Below are positions 46,532 to 64,000 of a stretch of 64,000 bases of DNA, one piece after another (the stretch's first letter is position 1; every line of letters starts with the position of its first letter). Where the stretch lies: contig CM033114.1 in NCBI GenBank assembly GCA_019321725.1, forward strand, positions 20,539,797 to 20,603,796, in the 5' to 3' direction. The notes beneath the pieces are model-generated. The model did no database searches. It was not told where the DNA came from and was given only the letters and a program-made list of their open reading frames with translations. The position numbers and the translations under genes are program-made. The stretch comes from Paulownia fortunei (lineage: Eukaryota > Streptophyta > Magnoliopsida > Lamiales > Paulowniaceae).

Positions 46532-49500
46532 GCTGAAATGTCGTTCGGCTCCTCAAGTCACTTTGATTGCATAAATTTTCTTTTTAGGTACATATTTTTG
46601 CAACACAAAAATTAAAATTTTACAACTGTATGTATTATATTTTTAAATTTATTAATAGAAAAAACATTTCATAATATAAATATATATCTCATATTAATAT
46701 AAATATGTATCTCATATGATAAAATTAATTAGTACAATTTGATGTATTCTTTCAATTAAATGAATTTTAAAAAAAGTTAAATCCCAATGGAGTTTTAGGG
46801 TGAACAATTATATTTTAATTTTTATGGAAGGGTTTTTTTTTTAAAAAAAAAAAAAAGTTTTACCTCTTCTTGCCGCCGCCTCAAAGTACAATCCCTAAAA
46901 GCGATTGCAGGAGTGTGGAGGGCAGCGGATCACTGCTCCATAAGCCTGCGTCGTGCGCGTGTGGGTTAGCGGATCTCAACGTTACTATAAATTCAAAATT
47001 TAATCGCAGCCTTGCGTCCGCTGAATTTTTTTATTAAATATAATAAATTATCAAATCCCTCTTTTTCCGACTTTTACTTTTGCGTTCATTTCGTTTCCTG
47101 TTATTCCGAAAATGTCCTTGGTCATCAGGCGGTATTACGGCGGAGGTCACGTGCTCTTCACGAGCTACTCCACCTCATATTGGGCTGTTGGACTTGGTCC
47201 ATTGTCTTAGTGGATCCTCCATAGGTCCAAATATTTTGAATTTTGTGAAGGAATGTTTTGTGATCCAAGAATGATATAATTTGTTAGGAATTGAAATTTA
47301 TGATAAATTTTGTTAGAAATTTTTCTTTATTTTTTAAAGAAAAGGAGATTAGCTTCCAATATCTCTAGATTTGATTATAAATATTCTGTTTTTTAAATAT
47401 GAATCACCTAATTACTACTTATTTGAAATTTTTAATTTTTTTTTAATTTATGGAGTATACTGCTCTCGTTTTAGTTGGGAATTTCTTTCCCTGACTTTTT
47501 AGGATCGAGTTATCTATATAAAATAATATTAGAGCATGACTCTAATGATATTCAAAAGTAGGATTCATGCATCAGTGCTTGGCGTATGACCAACCCTAGA
47601 AGGAGCCCACACGACATGAAAACGTACGTGAATTGTATGAAATAATATAATACTTTCATCCCACATTAGCCAAATTTTAAAAAAATGAATTAAGCCCGTA
47701 ATAATATGAAGAATAAAGACACGATGGCGAGTTTAATTCTCCAAATCAAAATTTTATCATGTAATAAGGATAAATGATTTTACACCGTGCACACGTTAAA
47801 ATTTAGAAATTTCTTATATAAATCTATATTTTGTTATATATGTACATATTTTCCATAGTTGCTCGGTTTCTTCTTATAATATAATTAGTACAATTGTTGA
47901 AAATATACAAAAACTTATCCTCCATCACTAATTACAAATTGATAAATCAAGGATATTTACATCTACCTCCCATGAGTTTTAAGTTTTTGCGCATACATCC
48001 CCAATAACATTAGTTGACCAAATATTCTGATAAAAATACCCTTATTCCTATGCTTATAAATATGTTTATGAAAAATAAAAGTGTGACTTTTAGAAAACTA
48101 ATTAAGGGTTATTTTTCATAATGTATAATTAAAAATAAATAAATGAGACCAAATTTAAGGTATTTTCAATCACCAAAAGATTATGTACTAATTTTATATG
48201 AATAACTATTCATAATGTTTCTCAATTATAAATGGTTCAAAAAATTTCAAATGCATAATTTTGAAAATGAAGTAAGGGAGCTAATTAAATTAGAAAGTCC
48301 ATATTTAGTAAAGTAATTAATAGTATTAATAAGAAATAAATATTTTCAAAGAACTGAAATGGGAGTTATTTAAACGCATTAGACGCCTTTTAAAAAATGA
48401 CTCTCGCTTGATGCTTTTAAATTATGCATTTCTTTTGAATATGTAAAAGTTAATCTATATTATTCATTTTAATAAATACAACTTAGACTTTAATTTGGAC
48501 TTTTTCTTATATTTTAAAAATCATACATTTCAAAATGAAAGTTTTATTTTCAGTCATTTTAAAAAATTATGTTGTTTTTTCTAATATATTAAAATCACTG
48601 TATAACCTTTGTGTTACTCAATAGTATAAAATTTAACTTCCTCTCGCCTTGTTTTGAAAACTTTTCATCTTGAAAATAACTTTGATTTACTTTTTAAATA
48701 AAAAATTTCATACATAAAAAGTATATATTGTAGAAGATGGTCTTATAATTTAACTTTTGGTCTTTTTGTTTTGGTTGAAAATTATACATTTCTTTTCATG
48801 GACAAAGGCAATATATTTTGAGTATAAATGAAGAGGGTTTCAAATTGAATTTTGCTTTCTCATTTTTCTTATGTTTTTATTTGAAACTTGACCCTAGTTT
48901 AATTCTTAAAAATTTATTATTTTCGTATTTTAAAAAAAAAACTTATTTTAATTTTTGACCGAATAATATTGGAGATGAGATATTTATCAAAAACTCAAAT
49001 ATAACAACGCATATCCTCAAGAAGATAAATGTAGATATCCGATATATTAACAATATAGACGTTGATATAATATTATAGTATATTATACGTTAGCTTCATG
49101 TGAAACTAATTTTTGATGGAATTATGCAAAATATCTATTGTATTTAGCTTTCTTTTAAGGCCCCAAAATTCAATTTATGTGTAGACATTTCATTTTTATT
49201 TACTTCTATTTTGTTTTCCAAGAAGTAATTCAAAAGTTTTTTTTTTTTTTGTGATATATTATAATGTCGAATTTGACATATGGAAAACATGGAATCTATA
49301 TGAACGTTATGCCCAATGACAATTGGATATGACATATATGGCCCAATAGATTGGGTTGAGCCCATATATATGAATTACCGTCTAACCCATCGTTTGTATT
49401 GTGTGTTGGGGAGAATCGAGTTTCTTTTAGGTTCATGCTCTACTTGAATTTATATAAAAAATATTTAAAAAAAACTTGAATTTATTCGATTCTTTTTCAA

Positions 49501-51213
49501 TGTTCAAAAATTAATTTGATAAGTAATTATTAGTTTTAAGTAAATTTTGAGGTGATTGAAGATTATTTTTATTGATTAATAAATAATTTTAAAATATCAA
49601 ATCACTAATACAAATATAATTTAGTGTCAAATGTAATATAAAAAGGACGCAAGTTCAAGTTCAATCCTATTCGTATGTTCAAATATGAGGTTTAGTATAT
49701 TTTGATTTACATGTTTTTTTTCCATAATATTTTACATAAAATATGAAATAGTTATTTTTACATTAATACGAATAATTACATAAATTTTGAAATTAAACTA
49801 TCGGATAGTGTGGAGTCAATCCATGTTTTACTTAAATTTTTATTACTCCTCAATTTCACAGTAGTTATTAATTTTTTTCAAATAAATCGTTAAAAAAGTT
49901 AATATCAAATTGAATTAATTAATTCAATTCAATTATTACTATTTTTTTTGTATTTCAGCTAACAATTTTTTCTAAAAATAAAAAATAATTAAAAGTAAAT
50001 ATAAAAATCATATTTTTTATTATTTATTTGTGATAATAAAATAGTATAAAATTACATAACAGATATAAAAAGATACGGTTTGATAAATCAAGATTAAAAT
50101 CAAATGAATACCAATTTTTTATAAAAATAAAAATCAAATATAAAATTAAAATTTTAATTTAATTTCAATAAATATCGAATTTTTATTTTTTATCTAGTTC
50201 GATCGTTTATTTATCTTAAACATTCTAACTATGCCTATTTGACGTAGGCGCCTTCAGCTGGATTCCGTTTTTTAAAATTGAAAAATGATAAACCATAAAA
50301 CATTTTTTAAATCTGAAAAAAATAAAAAATAACATGAAGAAGAATAAGAGAATGGAGGTATGTCGGAAAGTGGTTAACTGCTATACTAATATTAATTGAT
50401 CCAAAGTAGGTGTGTGTCTATATATATATATATATGTTTATTTATTTATTTAATTATTTATCATTCTTCAACAGTGACAAATTAAATAAATAAATAAATA
50501 AAAGGTGCTTCAAACGCACTCCATGTGCGCCTCTCTAACTGGGTCCAAATTTTGTGTTTGACATTGATGTTAGGGGTGGGACAGCATAAGGGATATATAT
50601 GTTTTTGTTTTTCTAGATTGATTTTATACAAGATAATGTGTATAAATATTAAAAATGATTATATATACGTAACATGTATATATTAAATAATATATAATAT
50701 AAAATTAAAATAAATAATATAAAATTTGATGTGCATAAAAATTAACAACAAATAAATTTATTTTTTTTCACATGACTTATACTAAGCATTTATAATTTTA
50801 CCTGTATAACTTTCAATTTGTCTAACATTGCCTTCTTCCTATTAGAATATTCTATCTTTTAGAAGATTATTTTTTTCAATAATTATAAATAAATAAAACT
50901 CTAGTAATTATAGTTGTACCGCCCAAAACACACACACCCAATTTCTAGGAGTAATTTATGGCACATCAAAGTGTGTAGATTGGACCATCAATCAAGAATT
51001 GTATATAATATCTTAAAAGTGTGATGCAGTTGGTCAAGGAAGGTTGTGTGGAATATCATATTTCGAGTTTAAATTTTTTTTCAATATTTTATTAGTCGAA
51101 CTTATTGCACCGATCTTATCTAGTGCGGTTTACCTAATTGGTGTAGTTTGCAAAAGTTATTGTATCAATTCGAGGGTTTACTAAATATGCACCTGAATAG
51201 TAGAAAAAAGATT
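46532..51213. other. Gene-poor AT-rich DNA
   Basis: No supported gene. 46870-47230 is GC-richer than its surroundings and includes gccgccgcc, cgtcgtgcgcgtgtg and ggcggtattacggcgg; it could be the remains of a promoter and first exon, with a 32-codon frame from 47112 (MSLVIRRYYGGGH) that matches nothing I know. 50460-50500 has TTTA-type runs. The rest is simple AT-rich sequence. Confidence 0.5.
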
Positions 51214-51221
51214 TGTATATA

Positions 51222-51553
51222 GCCCTCGGGGCACAACTCAATTGATAGAACTATCAATTTGAATTCGCTTTCAACAGTAGAGTGGGAGTTTGAATTCTAG
51301 TGAAAACCTGCGACTGAATTTCGATATGTAACAATCACTGTACTGACAGTGGGATCCTCCGTTCAGAATTTAGTAAAATGCAATCACTGTAAATAGGGTT
51401 CATTGTGCGCAAAAGCGTACACTTCTTATTGGGAACCCGAGAGCCAGTTGAGGCAAATCCCACAATTTACCCCATTCAGAATGATAGGGGTAGGTATTTT
51501 GAAAATCCAAAATTAATTCGACAAAAGTGAGATATTTGAATTATAAAAAAAAA
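51222..51553 (+). mobile_element. tRNA-derived SINE with target-site duplications
   Basis: A 332-bp non-coding element that is GC-richer than its surroundings. Its head (gccctcggggcacaactcaa) is tRNA-like, with an A-box-like stretch at about 51229-51246 and a B-box-like agtttgaattc at 51287-51297, against the consensus GGTTCGANTCC. It ends in a run of A. Identical 8-base copies of tgtatata flank it (51214-51221 and 51554-51561). Together these are the signs of a SINE moved by LINE machinery. The family name is unknown to me. Confidence 0.8.
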
Positions 51554-51582
51554 TGTATATAATCCTGAACTATAGAACTATT

Positions 51583-51795
51583 ACTCTTTGTTTGATTTTA
51601 AATTTTACTCCCGATTTTCATTCTAAATTTATTATTTTGAAATAAAATTAATTTTCATTCTAAATTTATTATTCCAAAATAAAATCAAATATACATTATG
51701 TCTTTTCAAAAAAAAAAATCTAACACACACATTTTTCAATACATTACCCAAAACTCATTTTTTCATAATAAAAAAATAAAACCAAACATAGCTGG
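51583..51795. repeat. Possible short MITE
   Basis: The start (ctttgtttgattttaaat) and the end (ataaaaccaaacatagc) are loosely inverted, about 210 bases apart. Inside, a block of about 34 bases starting attttcattctaaatttatt is present twice in tandem. Confidence 0.35.
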
Positions 51796-52895
51796 GTTGT
51801 AATACTTTTTCGTTTCTCTTCCCTTATTTATTTTGATCATATTTTGTATCACTATTAACTGCTAGGGCACACTATTGTTTATTTGAATATGTGTCATTTT
51901 TCATTAATTTAAGTACTATATGAACAAAATAGCAAGTAAAAAGGTTCCAATATTAATGAAATATATGTATGATTTTTATATATTTATCTAATAACTAATT
52001 TATTCATAATAAATTAAAAATAATGAAACTGTTCAAGTAAGTGGATGATGACCACATATACTTAGATAGCCTAATTGAGGTTTTGCCATCTAAGAAACCA
52101 AATATATTTATTTTTTTTAAAATTTAAATAAATATTACACATATTTATGTAAAAGAGTTAAAATTTTATTTAAATCTAAAATGAGGTAGTAAAGTATGTA
52201 TTCTAATTTAAATTCAAACAAGAAAACTAACTTATAAATATATATTTCATTTTTATTTTATCCATTATTTTAATTTTTTAATCTTGAACCTATCACTTGT
52301 TTTTATATGTAATTAAAAAAATCATTCAGGATAAAAACTATTTTATTAGCCAAGGAATTGTTCCCTAGCGTTGTGGTCGAACGAGCTCAAAGTTTTGAGA
52401 TGCCGGATGGACAATATTTTTCTTTTTAATTAATATTTAGTGGATAATATATCGTGTATGTAAGTAATGAATAATTATCTAATTTTTTTATAAAATTAAG
52501 TATTTATTCATTGTCCAAACACCTATAAATAATATAGGTATAACATGAATATTATTATAACACGGTTTAGATGGCATTGGGGCCTATAGGCTATAACTAC
52601 TCCAAGTTCAAGTAACTTAAATAATATATTTCTCAAATTATATATCAATTTAAAGGAAAATTCATAAATGAACTGGTTTGTTTCTCAAACCACGTATCCA
52701 GAGTATCAGAATTCTCCAATTTTTTGAAAATAATTTGAGTAAAATATGGTATTTTTATAGGATGTTGGAATCTCGTATATATATTTCATAAAGATAAAAT
52801 TTCTTTAATTTTATTGTTAATATAATAATTTATTTATAAATTTTATTTCTATTATAATAATATTACATTATACTAAGTTGTTTTACTATTTTTAA

Positions 52896-52896
<1 letters not shown>
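51796..52896. other. AT-rich intergenic DNA, no feature seen
   Basis: No gene. The short GC-richer patch at 52352-52410 was checked for tRNA or SINE features and none could be supported. Confidence 0.5.

Positions 52897-52964
<68 letters not shown>
52897..52964. repeat. Compound microsatellite (CA)n(TA)n
   Basis: About 14 CA units run directly into about 19 TA units. Likely to vary in length between individuals. Confidence 0.97.
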
Positions 52965-52966
<2 letters not shown>

Positions 52967-53450
52967 TTTAGTAGATAATAAAGTTTCTATTGACAAACTT
53001 CGCACATAATTACATTATTTTTATAAAATAATTAAAAAAATTATTGATATATTTTTAAATTATTGTGAATTTTAATGATGAATTTTATTATATTAATAAA
53101 TTTTTATTAATTTTTTTAAATTTTTGTTAAATAATTCCTGAATTATGAATTTTAAGATATTTTGCACATGTCGATTTATCCCATTAAATGCACCCTTTAG
53201 TCCTGTCGGCAACACATGGAGTCTTGCAATGTGCTCGTTAAAAATGAGGTTGTTGTTCGAATACGTCCCAATGGTCCCAACAAATGCCTAAAATATCTTG
53301 GTCACACTCATGAGGTTAGACCACAAAGAATTTTGTTTGTTCTTGTAAATTTATTACCCTGTACCTAAAATGGTCCATCCTTAATTGATTGGATCTATAA
53401 AATTGACTAATTATAAAATATGCACAAATTAATTCTTATAATTAATTAAC

Positions 53451-53499
<49 letters not shown>

Positions 53500-53861
53500 A
53501 GATACATGCAAACTAATACATAAATTGTTTTTTTCTTCATGGGACTCACAAATGGGACAATTTTGTTTGGAATTGAAAAATAAAATAAAACTATTCAAAT
53601 TTAAAAACGAGCTTGGTTTGTTATATATATATAAATCAAGTCTGGAATTTTTTTGTTTGATTAGTTCATTCGATTAATTAAAAAGTCGTAAAATATATGT
53701 ATAATATCAAGTTACACAAAATATAAGTTACTCAAAAATTTAGTTTGATGGAATAGATATTATACTTATTAATTTACATGGTGAATTAGATATATCATAG
53801 ACTTAACGGAGTAAAATGTATTTAACCATAAGGAAATATCTTGACCTCACTCACTCAAGAG
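52965..53861. other. AT-rich intergenic DNA with a TA microsatellite
   Basis: No gene. Contains a (TA)n microsatellite at 53455-53498, about 21 units. The patch at 53160-53360 is less AT-rich but has no frame. Confidence 0.6.
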
Positions 53862-54210
53862 ATGGTAAATGGGTAGGTTTGATGCAAGTTTGGTCAAACT
53901 CAAAACTCGCCAAATTTTTTTAGAACTCAGGTTTGGACTCGAGCACGGCAGATTAAATTCGCTAGACTTATTTTATTATTTTAAAAATATTAAAAAATAT
54001 ATATTTTTTTAAATCATACATTAAAACTTTTTTAAAAAAAATAATTTAAAAATATATGAAATAAATATATAATAAATTTAAAAAATAAAATAAAATAAAA
54101 TAAAACATGTTTAAAAATGAAAAATCAACACATAACCAGTTTAAAATAATAAACATCCGCTCCATGTGGTTCAAATCGAATTTACCATTTCACCCCTACA
54201 ACCATAACAC
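53862..54210. repeat. Possible MITE (same type as 28215 and 61452)
   Basis: The left end (atggtaaatgggtaggtttg) and the reverse complement of the right end (aaatggtaaattcgatttga) share atggtaaa and a similar continuation. Between them is an AT-rich core with ttttaaaaatattaaaaa runs. No sure target duplication. Confidence 0.4.
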
Positions 54211-54696
54211 GGTGAGAGAGCGTGTCGAATATCGTTGTTCCCCCTTCAACCATAAACCAATTATTGGTATTGAGAGCTAAACTAATGGGTGATTGCGGGT
54301 ATTAGTTAACAACCCTGTCTTGTCCCTTGACTGCTAGTGGGTATTTATACTCCCAGTACCATATGTCCGATCACAATCTCTCATCAGTTTTGTAGCTAAA
54401 TTTTCTCTAAACCCATTAACTTTTTTTGCGGAATTACGAGGTGGAATTTGGCCATTTATGGTCTTTTTATTCATGGGTCATTTTCCTTGTTTTTTCCTGG
54501 AAGCATGTGGCTCAGTGGCTGTCAGGGTCTAGGCGAGTTGAGTGCAGCAGAAAACTAAAACCAGCTGACTTTTCTTTTCTGTTTTTTCCTTTTTATTTTC
54601 CAATTTTTATCTTGAATCTGAGAATATTATAGGAATTTGTGATGATGAGTTTTGTCTGCTTTATATTGTTTTTCTATTCACTGATTGAGCCATCAG

Positions 54697-54703
54697 TATA
54701 AAT
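54697..54703 (+). promoter_or_regulatory. TATA box of the serine carboxypeptidase gene
   Basis: catcagtataaatgcc places TATAAAT about 155 bases before the start codon, putting transcription start near 54730 and giving a leader of about 120 bases. Confidence 0.55.
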
Positions 54704-54848
54704 GCCAGCCAATGTTTTTCTTGGTAGGCCTTCTTCATGAGCCAGACTCACTATTCATTCTTCTGTAAATAGATTCCAGTTCAAATTGGAACCCAGAAAC
54801 CCTTTTGGTGTTTGTGTTTCTGGGTTTTGTTCTTTTTTGCTGAATTGA

Positions 54849-59870
<5,022 letters not shown>

Positions 59871-60911
59871 AACTTGTTTTCAAGACAAATAGCTGGTTTA
59901 TTCGTGTTGAAAAGAAAGGAGAATAAGGTATTTTTTCTTAGCTCCAAGTTTACAGGTGCTCTTGAGTCTTGATGATTCATTAGAATTAGTCAGAAGAGAA
60001 ATATTAAAATCTGAGAGTATCGATATTCTTTCCTCGTCACTTTAGAATCAAATTCACGCAGTGTTTCTGTAGTTCCATTTGTTAAACGATGTGTGTAGTT
60101 GATCATGTCATCATGTACAAGCTTTCTTTGTAGTAGAGTTGCATCCTCTGCAACATCTTCCAATTGTACCTGAAAGTGAAGATCCAATTTGCTTTCATGA
60201 ATTGCATAATTGAATAATTTTTGGTAGAAGTCCTGGATAAAATGTGATGTCCTGGATAAAATGTTTCCGTTTTGTTTGGTGTTGTTTTAGGAAGTTTATG
60301 GAATTTTTTTAGGAGAATGTATTTTTTTGTAGCTGGTCAAGGAATTTGTGGAGAATAAAAATGTGTTTGAATGTTTTGTTGGGAAAATAATGTGATATAT
60401 TTGGGAAGACATTTTCAATTGTAAATTGTGTTTAATATAAAAAATTTTTAATTTTATATGTTTTGTCAATATTATTTTGTTGTAATTAATGAAATATAAT
60501 ATGATATAATTATTTAATTGAATTGATAAATAATATGGGAAATGAAAATATATTTTTCGAACAAATTATTTCCCAAACACATTTTCCTTTTGAGAATGCA
60601 TTTTCATATTTCATGACTTCAATAGTAAGTTATTTTTTGTATTATAGTGTTAGGTAAATCTGTTTTATAACTACTTTCTGATAATGGTTTTATTTAAAAA
60701 TGTTCATTTGTGTTGTTCTATAATTGATGAGAGATAAAAAAACACATTGATATGATAAATTCCCATGGGCTGTCTCACCCTGGCTCTAAATTAGCTAGAA
60801 TGGGCTTGGACTTGGCAAATGTAGCCCAATTGTTTGCCAGGTATGGCTTCTTTTTATCTACATAACTTCATGAATACTATTTGCCTACCCAAAAGCCCAC
60901 CAAAAAAAGGG

Positions 60912-60944
<33 letters not shown>

Positions 60945-61451
60945 TTTTCCCTTTTAGGGGTGGGGTGGGTAAATACGAAATTTTATGGATGCGATTAATT
61001 ACACCATTAGCAATTGGCGTAAAATTTATAAATTAAATTCTGATAACTAAAGTTATTTAAATTAATAAGTACCTATTTTTATTAAAATAATAGAAGAGCA
61101 AACTAAGTATTTAAACAAATATATCTACACACACACACACACACAATCAAAGTTGGGCTGATCTTATATATTTTGTCTACGTCTATGTAATTGCGGGGAA
61201 CTTAGGGAACTCTACAACCCAAGCCTAACTCCCTCTAGTTCATTATTATAGTCCAGTCATTATTTCTTATAATAAAAATCATAAATATGTATCCGTTTAT
61301 GATATTAATATGTGGATCAGACGATAACTATAATTCAATCTAAACATTCAATTATATGGACTTAGATATTGGAAGGAAAATAACAATGGTTCAATCCAAA
61401 CGTTCAACAGGAATCTCACTTTGATATGCCCCTCCTCGTCTTAATTTTTTA
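59871..61451. other. Carboxypeptidase 3' UTR and intergenic DNA
   Basis: About 59871-60240 is probable 3' UTR. 60265-60640 may be a degenerate MITE (ttttgtttggtgttg at one end, tttcccaaacacattttcc at the other). CA microsatellites occur at 60912-60943 and 61131-61144. No gene seen. Confidence 0.5.
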
Positions 61452-61812
61452 TAAGGATATCAATGGGACGAGATTGGAATAGATTTACCAAAAATTAAAA
61501 TTCGTCTTACCAAGATTTTTAAAAATTCGAACTTGCTTCTGACCCATCGAACTTGACTTAGATCCACTTTATAATTTTAAAAATATAAAAAATATTTTTT
61601 AAAATAACATTACTAAAATATTCTAAAAAATATATTTTGAAAAAATAATTTGACATAAATATATAAATAAAAATAAAAATAAATAAAAACTTAAATGGGA
61701 CGGAGTGAATTTAAAAATAAAAAATTAAAATTCCCTTTAAACCCATTTACAAATTTTAAAATTCGCCACAAGTTGCCATCCGGCCAATCCCTACCGTTTT
61801 GCGCAGGCACAC
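61452..61812. repeat. Possible MITE (same type as 53862)
   Basis: The left end (atcaatgggacgagattgg) and the reverse complement of the right end (aaaacggtagggattggcc) are loosely matching inverted repeats around an AT-rich core. Its right half is included in the tandem duplication that follows. Confidence 0.35.
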
Positions 61813-62116
61813 ACACACACACACACACACATACATATATATATATAAAGTATATAAAAAGGTTTAATTTTGTAAAAATCCACACACACACACATATGTG
61901 TGTGTGTAAAAAGTATATATAAAAGGTTTAATTTTAAAAATCCACACACACACACACACACATTTACAAATAAAAATAAAAATAAAAATAAATAAAAACT
62001 TAAATGGGACGGAGTGAATTTAAAAATAAAAAATTAAAATTCCCTTTAAACCCATTTACAAATTTTAAAATTCGCCACAAGTTGCCATCCGGCCAATCCC
62101 TACCGTTTTGCGCATG

Positions 62117-62169
<53 letters not shown>

Positions 62170-62300
62170 AAGTATATATAAAAGGTTTAATTTTGTAAAA
62201 ATCCACACACACACACATATGTGTGTGTGTAAAAAGTATATATAAAAGGTTTAATTTTAAAAATCCACACACACACACACACACACACACATAATATATA
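61671..62300 (+). repeat. Tandem duplication, two units of 309 bp, CA/TG-rich
   Basis: Two near-identical units; the word atgggacggagtgaattt occurs at 61695 and 62004, period 309. Each holds the right half of the MITE-like element, a CA microsatellite running into TA, and a sub-repeat (agtatatataaaaggttt ... aatccacacacac) present twice. A cacacatatgtgtgtg palindrome occurs in each unit (about 61885-61908 and 62205-62230). Open frames across it on both strands are repeat by-products. Confidence 0.9.
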
Positions 62301-64000
62301 TATAATATATATATGTGAAAAGACACAATCACCCCTCTAGTTCACAACTGTTGAACTCCTAGTTACCTGTGCCATACTCCATTACTCCCAGCATCATCAT
62401 CATCATCCAGTCTTGATGATCATCTTCCAATTCCAATATCCGTTTACTAGGGCGGATATATTGGTTTTTCACTTCATGGCTAAGCAACATATCACTTTCT
62501 CCATATATAAAAAAAGGGCTTAATTAATTCAGTAATTAATAAATAAAATTGTTTATAGATAACACTTACACCACATGCCAAGTTGGGATTATTATTGACT
62601 TTGAAGGAAAATATACATAAATATACCACCATAAATACTTAAATTAAATGCCATGAACAAGTCAAACTTGTTTTAGAAAATTGCACAAGTCATAAATTCA
62701 TATGGTTCTTCAAGGAATCATATTTTATGCAGATCTTGAAATACATTTAAAACAACCCATTTTAAAAAAGTATAAAATATATATCGAGATTCGTGCAAAT
62801 CAAATACTTGGACTAGTTGATCACAAAATGAAAAATAAAAATAAAAAAAATGTAGGAGAAAATGAAAATTTCAATATTAGTAAGATTTAAAATCTTGATA
62901 TTTGCTACCCTATATTATTTTATATTATTCAATTAAATTGGAAAATTTTAATTAAACTATTTATTATTGCATATAATAAATAGTCAATTTGGCTGATCAA
63001 CAACATATCAACCAACTATTTTGGGATATAAGTCACTTTAAAAACTTTCACAAAGTCATTTATGTGAGACTTTCACTTATGTATTGTGGGACAAGAGTTA
63101 TTTATATCCCAATCCTATCATCTGTTCGTCCATGTAAAATAATTTTTTTTTCTGCCGATCCTTTAAAAATTACAATAATTTAACAGGGTTACGTTAGAAA
63201 AAGGGTGTTCTAGTACATTGTAGATTTTTATCCAAGACTTGTATCATTTGATGATGTCATGTGAATCGCCAGAAACATGTGAAGTGTATGATTAACCCAA
63301 TAACAAAAATTTCGTAAGGGGATTAGAGCAGACTACCATGAGACAAAAGATCTTCTTTTTAAAGAGATTCGATTTGAAATTCTTATATGTCCAAGGTTCA
63401 ACATTAAAATAATTTCAGAGGTTTTTCTTGAGTTTGTCAATGTCAACAAACAATTCGAAATATCTCAACTTTTTTAGAACAGATATGAATCAAATAACAA
63501 TGATTTGAAGCACTTTTTTTACACTATTTGGGAACCCAAGGACTCAATTGTATCCTCTAAAGATCAATATTTAGTAACTAGTTGTCTATTGAGTCTTGAT
63601 ATCTTAGGTGGTCAATATCCATACTTTCATATACTTTGTTTCTTAAGATCTATTTTGGATCATGGGATCAAGGTTTGCTTGCTAATCCACCATCAATACT
63701 CACATGCATGTGCCCATTTCAAGCCATTCAATTTCATATTCAAACTTCCTTAGGTTGTACTCTACAGTTACAACCTATGACCATGTTCTTTAAAATTGTC
63801 CAAAAACCATGCACAAGATTAACCTAAGTTACCTCCCCTAGCAATTGTACTAGTGGCAATGAGAGGGCATCATCTCAGTTTTTCCCTAAGTGTTTTCGGG
63901 CCGGTCGCCCTATGCCTACTACTATGGCTACCTCCCATTGCCACTTCAGTTGGCCTCCCACACCCTAAACAACAAGAGAGAGATAGGATCATCAAGCTGC
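62301..64000. other. Intergenic DNA, nothing firmly recognised
   Basis: AT-rich to about 63180. From there to the window end the sequence is less AT-rich and ends in a GC-richer patch (gtgttttcgggccggtcgcc near 63890). This change of composition could be the edge of a retrotransposon or of a gene beyond the window; no domain could be read. Confidence 0.4.

Noticed and set aside
52352..52410. Short GC-richer patch resembling part of a tRNA-like SINE
   Set aside because: No A/B-box pair, no A tail and no flanking duplication.
61691..62332. Open frames on both strands with Thr/His or Cys/Val runs
   Set aside because: Produced by CA/TG microsatellites inside the tandem duplication.
63505..63827. 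Overlapping plus-strand frames near the window end
   Set aside because: No domain or retrotransposon motif could be read; possibly the edge of an element beyond the window but not supportable.

Overview
The window is nuclear DNA from a flowering plant, almost certainly a eudicot. The evidence is split genes with GT-AG introns, long AT-rich intergenic stretches, and plant-type proteins (a P-class pentatricopeptide repeat protein, a POWERDRESS-like SANT protein, a class II serine carboxypeptidase). I joined exons by eye; every junction used keeps the reading frame except one, noted below. No prokaryotic, organellar or viral gene block, no CRISPR array and no convincing tRNA or rRNA gene was seen.

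Layout: 1-954 (+) is the 3' end of a PPR gene. 2020-3030 is a 1-kb foldback transposable element flanked by an 8-9 bp target duplication. 6215-13201 (+) is an 11-exon taxilin gene. 15221-17820 (+) is a 5-exon gene for the TFIIF beta subunit (RAP30). From 18.9 to 21.9 kb lies AT-rich DNA with degenerate repeats. Two broken TFIIF-beta copies follow, at 21873-22410 and 24437-27440, separated by a decayed Ty1/copia gag remnant. 30324-31803 (+) is a conserved plant membrane-protein gene of unknown function with an apparent one-base frameshift. 32425-34290 (+) is a broken copy of part of the PWR gene. The intact PWR-like gene follows on the minus strand (45445-36012, 4 coding exons), with another inverted fragment of itself inside its last intron. 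45.9-54.7 kb is gene-poor and holds a tRNA-derived SINE with matching target duplications, a minisatellite and microsatellites. 54852-59870 (+) is a 9-exon serine carboxypeptidase-like gene. 59.9-64 kb is intergenic, with CA/TA-rich tandem duplications.

The genes do not form a pathway: they cover organelle RNA processing, vesicle traffic, basal transcription, chromatin and vacuolar/secreted proteolysis. What stands out is local duplication. TFIIF-beta has two nearby broken copies, and a short C-terminal peptide repeat of the intact gene is expanded in one of them. PWR, a histone-deacetylase partner gene, has two broken copies of itself in the opposite orientation, one about 1.7 kb past its stop and one inside its own intron. 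This makes inverted repeats that could form double-stranded RNA with PWR. That idea is inference and can be tested with small-RNA data. I found no clear sign of a wholly new system.
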